From Medicago truncatula (Eukaryota > Streptophyta > Magnoliopsida > Fabales > Fabaceae): a stretch of DNA of 64,000 bases. Positions 11,301-22,920 of this stretch are shown here, piece after piece. The notes under the pieces are model-generated. The model was not told where the DNA came from. It saw only the letters and a program-made list of their open reading frames with translations, and ran no database searches. A program made the position numbers and the translations under genes. The stretch is taken from assembly GCF_003473485.1 (NCBI RefSeq), contig NC_053045.1, forward strand, positions 34,322,494 through 34,386,493. The letters are read 5' to 3'. The first letter of the stretch is position 1. The number at the start of each line of letters is the position of its first letter.

Positions 11301-12796
11301 GATTAGTCAAAAGTCAAATAATAGGGTCAAAAATCAAAACATAACAAACCAGTATATCTGCATCTGGATCAATAGTGGCCAGAGTCACAAGCTGCGATAT
11401 AACTCTCTGAGCCACTTGTGAGTTAACTGGCTGTCCTATGAATATTATACGATTCCTGAACAAAACAGATGAGAGATCAAGAGCTCCTCCAGGAGTCATG
11501 ATAGCTGGTGTTATTGGTGGGTTCCCCGTCTTGGCTTCAATTACACCATAACTACAAGTAAACTGAAATATCAATAAGTTGTCCTTCATTCATTAATACT
11601 TAAAAAAGTGCAGAGACGGGGGTTTTAACTCATATTTCAGAGGTTCCTTAAAGTATCAAAGTTCAAGAATAAAAAAGCATACAGAAAATTAGCTAAATAG
11701 ACCTATTTACAAAATAATTCAATTCGTATGTGTGTAAAAAAGTTTTACATATACGCCCTACATATCAAACCGAAAGTGCGTACAAATTAAACTCTTTACA
11801 GTATAGCTACAATGATATTTCCATAGACTACATACATAGATAGGTCATGATGCTGATTCTGAACACGCCATGCCACGGTCTATAAGCTGAATGTTTTGGT
11901 AGTGTTTCACAACGCACTACTCTACAACCTAATTACTTATATGCCCTTACACTTATTTTTCCAGTATACAATCACAGAAAGTCAGGCTTTGATTGAAGTT
12001 GAATCATGAAAAAACAGACAATAATAGGTGTTCAAAAGTCTCCTACTAAACAAACACATTATACTTAAACATGAAGCACTTGAAAGAGTAACAAGGGTAA
12101 AAAACGTGTACCTTGTACCAACATCATGTGTACTTTTCTCATCAAGTTTTAAGCGAAAACCATGGGTTTTACTTGATAAGCCTGTGTAAAACAAAAACCT
12201 ACATATCATAACATGCTTTATTGTTCAAATAAAAGTAGTTCGTAATTCGTATTAAAACTGAATGAACTATCAATTTAGTCCTTAAAATATCACTTTCTTT
12301 CCAATTTAATCCCTAAACTGCATAAATATATAATGGGTAGTCCCTAAAGTATATAAGTTTGTCAACTTCTTCATCCATAAAGTATATGAAAATCCATCAA
12401 TTCAGTCCCTAAATTTGTCAACTTATACTAATAATATAGTTCTTTCAACTCCAATCACTAACAAATACTAAAATTTATCATTTCAAAACAAAAAACTCAT
12501 TCATTTGGGTCAAAATTAAACTATTAAATTAAAAATAGTAGACAAAGAAAATAGGATTAAATTGGAAATTACCGATTTGAGAAGAACTACCATAGGGGCT
12601 ATGGAAGGAAGAAGCTATCGTGCAAGGGTTTCTGCAATTCAATTATAAAGATTTTAACAAAAATAAAAGTGAAAGTGAAAGCGAAAGTTGAAATGAAAAT
12701 GAACCTGTGAGAAAACGCGAGTTGAGAAGGGATTCTTCTGTGAGAAGCGATGGTGAAGGTGGGAGTTGCAGGAACTGATAGCGCTTGAGATACCAT
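8362..12796 (-). CDS. CLPP6: Plastid ATP-dependent Clp protease proteolytic subunit 6, catalytic His replaced
   Basis: Nine exons, all with GT..AG borders: 12705-12796, 12573-12631, 12112-12181, 11350-11551, 11190-11255, 10893-11033, 10198-10251, 9453-9545 and 8362-8409. They join in frame to 274 aa ending [10 protein letters not shown]. The first ~75 residues are Ser/Thr-rich and acidic-poor, as in a plastid transit peptide. The ClpP fold follows, with [39 protein letters not shown] and [20 protein letters not shown]. The wording matches ClpP6 rather than ClpP3-5 or ClpR. ClpP subunits form the stromal tetradecameric peptidase fed by ClpC chaperones. The catalytic Ser (AAS-QG) and the Asp region (YTERDSFLS) are kept. 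The family's IMIHQP His is read here as Asn: IMINQP, codon AAT where CAT is expected. One base separates the two, so this is either a real loss of peptidase activity or an error. The last intron carries a MITE. Confidence 0.93.
8465..8820. mobile_element. MITE-like inverted-repeat element in ClpP6 intron 8
   Basis: The left end CTTAAATGTACTCTTGATCT and the complement of the right end CTTAAATGCACTTCTTGTCC form terminal inverted repeats. The interior arms also pair (for example CCCTCGTTTCTAAAT with ATTTAGAAATGAG). It lies wholly within the last ClpP6 intron (8410-9452). Confidence 0.6.
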
Positions 12797-13159
12797 TGTT
12801 TTGTTTGAAACTCGCGTCAAGCTCCAAAACAAGGCGTTATTACACAAACACTACCTATTATTATTCCATCTATCTAATCTCAAATTCTACTAAACCTCTT
12901 GTTAAAAAATTAAAAATATATTTCTTTTCCGATTTTATCTTTTTTCACGTTTTAGAAATTCTAAAAATACTCGTGGTCGAATTATATATTTTAAACGCTT
13001 TTTTTAAATATTCTAAAAATACTATTGTATGCTTTTTCTGAATATTTGTAAGCATTTTTATTCACAAAATGAATTTTGCCAGGACTCGAACCCTTGCTCA
13101 CACGGTAAAATTTTAGTTTCTGTCAATTATATGAAATAGTTTCTATATGTATGTTACAA

Positions 13160-13270
13160 AAATTTGGCTCCCCCTCCATTGTTAGAGGTGGTCTGTTCAC
13201 AAATCATTTTTCCTTGTCCATTATGCCAGAAAGTAAATTCTTTGGAGCTCACCCTAAAGCTGATACCAAT
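13160..13270 (-). mobile_element. Copia-type retrotransposon: primer binding site and gag start remnant
   Basis: Reading leftwards from the LTR end at 13271 comes ATTGGTATCAGC, the usual tRNA-Met primer binding site of plant Copia elements. It is followed by an untranslated leader and an ATGGAGGGGGAGCC start typical of a gag ORF near 13185. The element stops about 25 bp further on, so all of gag-pol is lost. Confidence 0.65.
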
Positions 13271-16081
13271 TGAAATTCTAGCATGCTATTTTCCTGATGT
13301 TGTATGTAATGATCCAACACTACGACATCGTTGGAATGTCGATTATAATGTTTCAACGTCAGACTAACGATAAATAAACAGCACAAGGAAAATATAAAAG
13401 ACAGAAAACGTAAATGGCACAGGTTATTTGTTAACCCAGTTCGGTGAAAAACACACCTACTCTGGAGGCTACCCAAGTTTACAACTTATCACCTAGCTAC
13501 TATCCGTACTGACTTCAACTTAGGAATCCTAGACTTATACAAAAACAGTCAATATGATGAAGTTCACAATATTACAACTCAAAAAACACAGTCCTAAACT
13601 TGTATCAAGGAGACACAAGAAAGGGTCACAATTAACAGAGACTCAAAACCCTAAAACTTTATATCTGATATGACGGCTTCAGTAGTCAATTAAGTGTTGC
13701 GTCCTTTCTTATATAATCTGAAGCAGCACAGGCTTGACCTTCTTGTTGGGCTTCAGAAAACAAAGTTGATCCTTCAAAAGATCCGCTCACAAGGATCAGA
13801 ACCAAATCACAAGTTTCCCAAAATGTAGGAACATCTTTAGGAAATAAACAAAGTCTCCTAAAATGTTGACACATCTTTAGGAGATAAACACAACGTTGAT
13901 TATGGTCAAACAAAACGTGTCTTGTGTAACACCCCGTTTTCCCAATATAAAAATTTCTTAAACATTTATCAGAGTAAACAACATAAACAAACGGGATATC
14001 ACATTAAACATAATCCAAATCGGTTAAATAACAATTTAACCAAATAACTCAAACATTGCAGCGGAAATTATCTCATAATCCATAAAACGTTTTGGCACGT
14101 AGGCCCCATCAAATATCACAACAGTTAAACAATATCATAACATAACGTAATAGTTCACGTAAAAGAATGAAGCATGCATGACATATAACCCCATCCCGTT
14201 ACGTATCAGAGCGACCTAGACGACTCAGTGAGGCAAGGCCACTCACAACAGCAACTGCACACTTAAGCACGATCACCTGCAAGTTACTCATACGAAGAGC
14301 AACATTTTCAAGCAGAAGGGGTGAGATTTCTTAACACAATAATATTAATCAATATAATACAAATCATAATTAACATCATAATCAGTCTAAATCAACATTG
14401 CATCTTTGATAAACATGTATCACATAATCACAACTTCATTCATCGTCAACAACATAAACATCTTTAAACTCGACAAATGCGACAATGCAACTTAGACACT
14501 TATATGCATGTGGTACCAATCGTCATCATAAGTATTAATATACTTTCATCGTGCGGAGGACAAAGCTCTTAAACGTGCGGAGGACAAAGCTCCTAACATG
14601 GTGAGGACAAAGCTCAATGAATGCTAATGCATGGACTCTAACAACAAAACATCTTAATCAACTTATCACTTATACATCCAATAATTTGGAGTTCATCATC
14701 AGCTTATTCATAAACATGCAACTTAGTTAAATAACATTTGCAGCATAATCAAATCACATCAAGCTTAATAACAAATCATTCTCAACAATTTCTTGATCAT
14801 TCAACAATAATTCAAGTAAAGGCAATCATTCCATATTTCATTTCATAATCTCTTAACAATTCATAAAGGCTTCACAGTTCTCAGTCAATATCTCTAATAG
14901 GTCTCACTAGCACCTAAAGTTCCTTTCCTAACCAATCCAAACAGCTCAGGTCTGACAATCCTCAAAAGCACTCAGTTCTGGAAGTGCTTGCGAGGCGAGA
15001 GCATCTGCTCGCCATGGCGAGTACAAGCCAGAATCCCAACTAAGGTTGTTCCAGGTTCAATCTCGTTCTAATTCATTCCCTAATCAATAGTAGGCACCTA
15101 AAGGTACTCAAAGGCATCTAAGGTTCAACTCAAAAGTCAAAAACTCAGAAAATGACATGCTCTCTGGTCAAGCTCGCTATGGCGAGTAGGGTTGCTCGTT
15201 GTGGCGAGCTACGACTTGTAACTCGTGAGGCGAAGGGAATGGCTCGCGTGGCGAGCGATGATCATCATCCCTCGCGAGGCGAGGATCATAGCTCGCTATG
15301 GCGAGCGATGAATTTTGGCTCGGACAGAATGCAGTTTCTACACGAATTTCATCATCTAACAAGGTTCTAAGCCTAATTTCACATCCAGAATTCATCCTAA
15401 ACATATTCTAAGGTTATAGGACGGTTTCTACATCAATCTAACTCAGTTTTACCGTTTGATCATCAGTTTTAGGGATTTGACCTAATTTCAAAACTTCTCT
15501 AAATCAATCTTAACTTTGTCAATTATTCATGAGAACTATATCAATTAACAATACTGAATTAATAGTCTCACCCTTACCTTGTATTGAAGAAATCGCAGCC
15601 CTCTCTCTAGCTTTCTCTTGGTTTTCCTTCTTTTCCAAAAACAATCGTACGTGCAATGTTTTTTTCTAAAACTAGGTCTATCTCTTTTATACCTCTTTCT
15701 AATATCTTATCTTATCTCACTTTCTCCCCCAAAACTCTCTAAAATCTCAAAACAGCCCTCAACTAAATATTTTTTTATATTTTTATTTTCTTATCAAATC
15801 TTATTTTATTTAACAATAAAATAAGTCTCATAATCTTAACAAATCATCAAAACACATCCAAAACAACTTAAATCATCTTAAATCAACAAAACTCACACAT
15901 ATATTATAAAAATATAATATAATCGCCTAAACTCGATTAAATAAATAATTAAACGAAAGTGGGCGTTACATCTTGGCCAACAACAGGCGTGGATTCCTCA
16001 AATAAATAAAGCGTATTGATTAAAGCGCGAAATCAGAGCGCACTAAAGACGTACCCATATATTGAAACATTGTGTCCAACA
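13271..16081 (-). mobile_element. Copia LTR interrupted by a nested solo LTR
   Basis: On the minus strand the LTR begins TGTTGGACACAATGTTTC at 16081 and ends AGAATTTCA at 13271, next to a primer binding site. Without the nested insertion at 13925-15970 it would be about 765 bp. No partner LTR is in the window, so this is a truncated 5' end. Confidence 0.65.
13925..15970. mobile_element. Solo LTR of a Gypsy-type retrotransposon, 5-bp TSD
   Basis: A 2046-bp unit runs from TGTAACACCCCGTTTTCC to GGGCGTTACA. It has TG..CA ends, TGTAAC/GTTACA inverted termini and a perfect TCTTG duplication at 13920-13924 and 15971-15975. No internal domain is present, so it is a solo LTR left by recombination. 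The long LTR and its TGTAACACCCC start suit the chromovirus (Tekay/Del) type of Gypsy elements, though this is by style only. Near 14560-14615 there are three GTG-x-GGACAAAGCTC repeats. Near 14990-15310 there are repeated GCTCGC-x-ATGGCGAG motifs, which explain the long spurious ORFs on both strands there. Confidence 0.8.
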
Positions 16082-16089
16082 TCTTGCTT

Positions 16090-16093
<4 letters not shown>

Positions 16094-16173
<80 letters not shown>

Positions 16174-16175
16174 AT
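16094..16175. repeat. (AT)n(GT)n microsatellite
   Basis: An uninterrupted AT run of about 58 bp is followed by about ten GT units. It lies immediately outside the 5' end of the Copia LTR. Confidence 0.95.
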
Positions 16176-16216
16176 TACATTGAAATAACTATTTATTATG
16201 AACAGTAATCATGACT

Positions 16217-17100
16217 TACTCAATCAGCCGTTTGCACTCTCTGCGACCAGCAGGAGAGACATTCCTTCACTGTATTCCTGCACTTTGATAATTTTTTTGT
16301 GAAAATGAACACTTATGTTTGGTTAAAAATTGTCCTTACGGGCTCTCAATCTCTTGCTTTCTCAGCTGTTGTTTGGTGGGTGTGGCTACACCGCAACTTA
16401 ATGTGTCTCAACAATGAAGTGTGGTCTCTTATTCGCCTCACCTTCAATATTAAGAATTCCATGGTCATCCACCGCACCTCCCTCCACCATATTTCTCTTA
16501 CTAATTGCGTCGACAAAGTGGTGAAATGGAATTGCCGTAATCATTCCTGCTATATTCTTAACGTCGATGGGAGTTGTCATGGCAATCCTCCGCGAACTGG
16601 ATTTGGTGGTCTTCTTAGGAACAATGATGGTTTTTTCATCTCTGGTTTCTCCGGATTTGTTGCTAATTCATCTGATATTCTTTTTGTTGAACTCTTTGCC
16701 ATTTTTAATGGTTTACGTATGGTTAGAACTTTGAGAATCACTGGTTTTGTGTGCTACTCCGACTCCCTCCATTTTGTTAGCCTTATCAACGGACCTCCCA
16801 TGAAGTGTCATGTCTATGCCACTCTCATTCAAGATATAAAGGATTTGATCATTCACAGCAATACTTCTATCTTGCACACCCTTCGTGAGGGAAATAATTG
16901 TGCTGATTTTCTAGCAAAGATGGGAGTTGCTTCAGACTCTGATGATTAATCATGCTTCTCCTCCTGAGGGGTTGTTACTGCTTATTAGGGGTGATGCTTG
17001 GGGAACCTACTTCCCTAGAGGCTAGCTAGCTTCGCCCTTTTCGTGTTCTTTCTTTCTTTCTTTCTGTTTTGTTTATGTTTTTTCCCCTTATAACCAAAAA
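16217..17100 (+). mobile_element. 5'-truncated LINE with 16-bp target-site duplication
   Basis: The insert is bounded by a perfect direct repeat AACAGTAATCATGACT at 16201-16216 and 17101-17116. Its 3' end is TATAACCAAAAAA, as expected for an L1-type tail, and only the C-terminal part of ORF2 is present. A 16-bp perfect duplication and an open RNase H frame indicate a fairly recent insertion. Confidence 0.9.
16299..16949 (+). CDS. RNase H domain of a truncated LINE ORF2
   Basis: This 216-codon frame ends with a complete plant-LINE RNase H domain: ILNVDGSCHGNPPRTGFGG with the first Asp, a Glu in VELFAIFNGL, the second Asp in CYSDSL, and the final Asp in EGNNCADFLAKMG. The first ~75 residues match the loose connector that precedes this domain in LINE ORF2 proteins. 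It is the 3' remnant of ORF2, not a host gene. The first ATG is simply the first one inside the truncated insert, and no promoter is expected. Confidence 0.75.
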   Translation: MKMNTYVWLKIVLTGSQSLAFSAVVWWVWLHRNLMCLNNEVWSLIRLTFNIKNSMVIHRTSLHHISLTNCVDKVVKWNCRNHSCYILNVDGSCHGNPPRTGFGGLLRNNDGFFISGFSGFVANSSDILFVELFAIFNGLRMVRTLRITGFVCYSDSLHFVSLINGPPMKCHVYATLIQDIKDLIIHSNTSILHTLREGNNCADFLAKMGVASDSDD

Positions 17101-17116
17101 AACAGTAATCATGACT

Positions 17117-19810
17117 AAAACTTCATTCAACCTTAATTATGAGAAGAAAAATATACATAATTTTTTTTCTTACTTAAATTTTAGACTCGAGAATATTTTT
17201 TAAAATCGTCGATCTCCAAGAAATTTAAACTTTGTATCTTGGAAACTCTTACTAATAAGGTAGCGCTTCAAACATACTTTTTACCATCTATTAAAACCGC
17301 TCCAATCCTTCTCTTTTTTCTAGAAAACCATAATTAGAGATTTCACGTAGAATCACAAATAGGTTTAACTTATCATAGTGGGTTGATAAGAAAGTGTCAT
17401 GCATAACAATGTTGTGTTTAAGAGGATTGATTTTTTCATCCAAAAAAGATTAGCGGTGCAGTTTATTGTTTGTTTGTCTCTCATTCGCATGTAATTATCT
17501 ATATATACCATTTTGACATTAAAGTTTGAATATGACAATCATAAAAGATCTATCGTTTTGAGGTCAAAAAAGGGAAAGGAGAAAACAAAAGAATAAGCTA
17601 CGGTATTTTGATAGAATTTAGAGGATTGGTATCATCCCACACACATGACATGATCAATTCCTTTGACTCTTTGTGCGTCTCATGTGGTGGCAAACTGAGC
17701 GTGTTGGTAAATCGGTTCAATCTACAACAAATGTGTCATAGTGTTGTGGACCAAATATCCACCCAAAAGTTTTCCAAAACAAACCACTAAAACCTTGATT
17801 AATGGCTATGCTTGAGTGATGATCCTAAATGGGACTGATAACTGTTAGAAACCAATGAAAGTGAAAACCATGGTTCTCCCACTTGGTGTTTCACACATCA
17901 TATATATGCTAGTATTTAATTTTAGTCACATCGATCTGTAGATCAAGTCAACTACTGATAAAGAAAAAGGACAATATGCATGATTGCAATTATTTAGGGT
18001 GACCAAGTGTTCTATGTAATATAGGATAGGTGGATGTTTGAAAATTGTTCAAAATTTTGACAATGGTAGATGTTGCGACTTTTAAAATAAGTCATTGTCT
18101 TCAAGGTTCTTGCGATGTGATAGTACTAATATGAAAAAAGATAATACGTATTTAAGTTGAATGTTGAGAAGAGAACGCAAAGAACTCTCTCGATTGGCCT
18201 TAAGGTAGATCACTTAACTATGGTGTCAATTGGGACATTGATCGAAGGAAATCGAGTAGATTTTACAAAAACAAGATAAAGGTTTGATATACAACAATGA
18301 TATTTAAAAACTTCAAATTTTCCTACATTCATTCAACACTTCATTATCTCTTTATCTTTTTTTTTTTTTTATCACATTATCAACTTATCACATATATCAC
18401 ATCACTCTCTTATCGCTATCTCTTTCAAGAAGTACACACATAATATATTGTCTAAGAAACGTTTTCCTTTTATATAAGAGGTCTTGAGAACAACGTTGTG
18501 CTGGAGTATAGTATAAAGTAGTGGACAAATAGAGCAAGAGGGTTGGAGGAGGAGGCGACAACAGAACATCGTTGCGCCATGAAAATCTATTTTTTGTTAT
18601 AAAAAAAAAAAAAAAAAACTTTTTTTACTACTACTTACATTTTGTTCTAGATTGGGTGAAGACCTGTTACCTTCGCACACAAGGTGACCCTTTCTCACAA
18701 ACGTATGATGAGTGGACTATGATATAGACATGCCCTAAATTCACTAAATCAGGGTCGAGTAGGCTAATTTGTACAATTCAAACTGAATCCAAAGCTAAAT
18801 TGTCATCATATGCTCGTAGTTGTCCACCGAGGACAGTTGTCTGAGTAAAAGTTTGAGCGCTAGAAACCCTAGTTATTCACTCACTATAAAGGGTAACTTG
18901 TAGCTGCTTCATGATACACACTTTCAACCCTAACACCTCGCGTATTTAACACATTCTTAATCGTTAGAGTGTTTGCATGAATCTCCTAAAAGAAGAAAAC
19001 TGTTAATCTAGGGTTAGAGGTTCCGCGTCGTCACCACCTCATTTGGATTATGTTTGCTAATGAGGCTCGGGTGCTTATATCTCCGACTATATAAAAGCTG
19101 CAATTCTGTTTTCCTATCAGTAAAAGATCAAGGTTTACGATTTATTACTTTTATTTAAAAATATAACAACCCATTTGCCAACGTCAACAATAACACAATA
19201 TTTAGTCTAGACCGCTAGACCATAATCAAATGTGCTCTAATACCTACCCAAATAAGGCGTGCTTACTCATACACAAGAATAAGAAATGTATAAAACTATA
19301 AAGATGAAATAGTTTTAAATTAAAATTGTTTTCTAAGGCCACGATTTATTTCTCCTATAGTTTTTTGTGTAATGTAAACTTCCACTCAACTAACAATACA
19401 TATATCAAATTTTTGTAAGGAATGCAAATATTATTAAGTTGATCATTTTCATCATAGTTTAAACTCAAAATTTTACAAGTGTATGTGATTTTTAATTGAT
19501 ATTTATCATCTTATCTACGGACAAAAATTAAATAAATAAACACCTATGTTGACACGCACGTGTAAGTGAGAAATTCATTAAAACACAATTTCTTTCATCA
19601 ATTCAACTACTTGAAATTTGAATGTTGAACATGGGAATGTACTTAGTCAATGGTTTCTCCCCTACCCGCACATAATGTTTTATTGAGTTGGACATTTTTA
19701 AATTACTCTTACGCAACTTTTGGTGCCGCTAACTTGGAACGTTTAATCTTTTTTATAAATTGAAATTACGGAAGACACACATCATCATTGTAGTATATGG
19801 GGTGAATTTA
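17117..19810. other. Intergenic, no gene recognised
   Basis: AT-rich DNA with only short ORFs that look like chance frames. A 60-codon frame at 17608-17790 has no recognisable motif. Sequence near 18640-19140, with GC-richer leader-like text and two AACCCTA stretches, could be an old LTR, but no ends or primer site were found. Homopolymer runs occur at 18359 and 18601. Confidence 0.4.
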
Positions 19811-19813
19811 TTC

Positions 19814-19892
19814 CGTAAATTTAGCTCAGTTGATAAGAATAATGTATAATATATGCAAGGATTTGGTTCGAATCCCGGACACCAAAAAAAAA
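19814..19892 (+). mobile_element. SINE, truncated
   Basis: An A-box-like TTTAGCTCAGTTGATAAG, a spacer of similar length to the SINE at 7686-7817, a B-box TTGGTTCGAATCCCGG, then GACACC and an A tail. Confidence 0.6.
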
Positions 19893-20881
19893 CATGGGAT
19901 GAGTTATATGATCAAATTTTATCTTTTGGTCAAATCATTGAATTTTGGATGTTTTGTGATAGTTGTCCAATAGAATTTATGTATCATAATCTATCAACGA
20001 AAGAATTTAAATATGAATCGAAGTCTTATCTTTATCATCAAAATTTAGAGTGAGGAAATGATGCTCGAATTTAATACTAACAAGACCTTCGATCTTAAAA
20101 TATGTTTACACATGTATCTATATATCATTTTACTACTAGACCAAACATTTGGTTGTTACTACTTTTATTTTCAAATTTAAATATGGACTGTCAAGTCCCA
20201 TTTAAGTATAGTGATCAAATAGCATCACGTTGTTATTGACAGCAAAAGTTAAAGAAAGAAATAAAATAAGAAGTGCATTTTGTCTTCTAAAAGATAACAC
20301 AATCAATAAATAATTTAAGCTGATTGAAACTCCTTATGAAAAATTATAGATTATATAGACAAGACAAGTAGGCACTCTAATGTACTATAGAAGCTAAGTT
20401 GACATTGGCATATACAGATAGATCACAACGCATCTCCACCAGTCACAAAAAAACAAGAACACTCTCTTTTACTAAAAATGGGATTACATCCTATGCATGA
20501 ACCTATAGGAAACAAAATAAAGTGCAACCCAACCAAAAGTCTTATTCCCATTTCTTTATACTCATCATAATCAATTTTTTAGTGATGCACATATAAGTTG
20601 ACTTTGGGGGAAAAAGCCATAAGAAAATTTTGTTGGCTAATATCCAAACGGGTTTATCTTTTTGTGAACTTTATTCATGGCCACCAAATGTATCAACCCA
20701 TTACCACATATACTCCCACTGAATTCAACATTTCCTTGGGCTATCTTGATCAACTCTTTGAATTCTAACATCTTGATCTCTTGGATTCTAACATCTTTGA
20801 ATATGACCTTTTTTATGATTTATGACGTTTATTTACTTGCTTAATGAACATGTAAAACTCCTCAATAACAAATATAAAAAA

Positions 20882-21038
20882 TGAGGCTCAAATGGCAAAG
20901 AGCTCCTTTCAAGAACGTACCCGAGGTACTGGGTTCGATTCTCAGGGGAAACAACGTTTGATCAGTGCGTATGTCTTTACGCATGAGTCGGATTAGTAGT
21001 CCACCATTGATGGGTCGGAAACTGATGCGAAAACAAAC

Positions 21039-21050
<12 letters not shown>
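20882..21050 (+). mobile_element. SINE of a second family
   Basis: It opens with GCTCAAATGGCAAAGAGCTC (A-box region) and has a B-box GGGTTCGATTCTCAGG. A long tRNA-unrelated body follows (ATGTCTTTACGCATGAGTCG, TGATGGGTCGGAAACTGATG), then AAACAAACAAAAAAAAA and an (AT)n run. It differs in sequence from the other SINEs in the window. Confidence 0.6.
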
Positions 21051-21084
<34 letters not shown>

Positions 21085-22420
21085 GCAAGATTGATTTCAA
21101 CTTTTAAACTATAAGTTTCTTTGTTATTTATTTAATTAATTTGTTCTGTTGTAGTCATGATTAGTCGTCTATACATTTTTTGTTGTAGAATATACATGCA
21201 TAATGCTTGGTGTGACATAGTGTCATTCAATTATTATTCAAAGTAACTGTGCTGATATGTTAGCATGACAAAGAGATATATAAAAAAATGGACAACATGA
21301 GACTCCGATACAACTTTCATATTTGCCCTTATGTCTAACATGAATTTTAATTTTATATTGTCATCCTCAACCCAACTCCATATCATATTAAATATATTGA
21401 TCTGATTCTTAAAAGTTAGCTCATAAGATAAAAGTGCCCTAAAATATTAAAATGTGATGTTGATCCTTGGATCGGATATCGAGTTTAAAAAAAATGTGAT
21501 AATAATATAACAATAAGACTTGATGTATATAATTTATAATTAGGAAAAGATATTTTTTTAAAAAAAGAAAAACACCTTAGTCTTCAAGAGAAAGATAACT
21601 TAATTAAGTTTAAATTTAAATACATTGGGTTTGTACCTAATAATGAACAAAGCATGAGATACCTACAGGCTACACCACTTGTCATGATGAAGCCATTTGA
21701 ACCTAACATTGCAAAATTTACTATTCATATATCATTCTCACCGTACTGAATTCTATAAAACGTGTTAAATTACAAATCATTCAATTATTTTTTTATTGGT
21801 CACAATCAATACTGTTCTGAAGTCAACCCAAATATTTGAAACACAAATTTGGCTTCATTTCTTAGGCTATAATAACATGTACAACAACTCGCATGGCCAC
21901 TCATAATAGGAGTAATTTTTTTGGTAGTTTATCATGACTGCACATGCCAGAATTTAATGTATAATGGTTGTGAGACTGTTTGTTTTGCATGGCAGAATAG
22001 AGTATATACTATATAACCCTTTTTGCGACCAATGGTTAATCGACAACCCTAGATCTCTCATATGTTTAATTGGTATAAATATAATATACTTGACACTTAA
22101 AAGGAAAACTCACTAAAAATTATTAGAAATTTATAACTAATGAATAGATATGTTGAGTGTTAACTACTATTTTTATTTGCTCTAACCAATTTTCTTACCA
22201 TCCGATGAAATATATAAAAAAAACAAAAAAATCTTTGTGAGAGAGAAAAAAAAAATCATTTATAATATTGTGGTTAACCAATATCACATAACATCGGCAC
22301 CGCACCTTTTTTATATCAATATTTTACAATATATGATATTTTTTAAGAGGTACAACAATGTATGACTTTGTTGGCACCAGTTGAAATTGGTACAACCGTG
22401 TATAAAGTGGGCCCCTTGTG
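21051..22420. other. Intergenic and upstream region of the organ-specific gene
   Basis: AT-rich with short chance ORFs only. The last ~100 bp hold the likely promoter of the gene at 22511. Confidence 0.4.
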
Positions 22421-22423
22421 GCC

Positions 22424-22429
22424 TATAAA
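22424..22429 (+). promoter_or_regulatory. TATA box of the organ-specific protein gene
   Basis: TATAAA lies within GCCTATAAAAAG, 57 bp before the first ATG (22481) and 87 bp before the preferred ATG (22511). This is a normal distance for a short plant 5' UTR. Confidence 0.6.
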
Positions 22430-22510
22430 AAGAAATAGTCAGAGGCTGAAGATCCTAGAGCCATCAAACTAACAAATCTAATGAAAAGTCCACATCTTAG
22501 CAAGGAAAAA

Positions 22511-22920
22511 ATGAAGTCCATCTTTGCTTCCTTCATACTCTTTTCTCTTCTTCTGGTAAGCTTTCATGATCCATCTCTATGAAATTTCTTCATATCATTC
22601 ACATAATTTATTGTCTTTAAACAAAAATCAATTTATATTATATTTTTGCTGACCTTTCAATTTTCTTTGTATTAAAATAGGTTGCTGACCTCTCTTATGC
22701 AAGAAAAGACTTGGGAGGTTATTGGAAGAATATGATGAATGACCAACCTATGCCTGAAGCAATCAAAGAACTTGTTCAAAATCAAGAGGTGTCAGATGAC
22801 TTTATTAGAGACTTTGATGTAAAGCCTAATGTCATATTATATCACACACATGTTGAATCCAAGAAGAAGAAAGAACATGTCTTTGTGAAAAACTCTCAAC
22901 AAGAGCTTCATGGAACATGA
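22511..22920 (+). CDS. Organ-specific (DUF2775-type) secreted protein, short form
   Basis: Two exons, 22511-22555 and 22681-22920, joined in phase 0 (CTG/GTAAGC donor, AAATAG acceptor), give 94 aa. Residues 1-21 are a signal peptide (MKSIFASFILFSLLL then VADLSYA). The mature part opens with the family signature ARKDLGGYWKNMMNDQPMPE, and one repeat-like unit DFDVKPNVILYH follows. Members of this legume-rich family (organ-specific P4/S2, shoot-specific proteins) usually carry several such repeats; this one has a single unit and a Lys-rich C-terminus (ESKKKKEH). An in-frame ATG at 22481 would add ten polar residues (104 aa). The later ATG is preferred because it gives a cleaner signal peptide and better context. 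AATAAA at 23217 may serve polyadenylation. The biochemical role of the family is not established. Confidence 0.85.

Noticed and set aside
15152-15404. Overlapping ORFs on both strands in a GC-rich patch
   Set aside because: They lie in the solo LTR, and the repeated GCTCGC/GGCGAG motifs keep several frames open.
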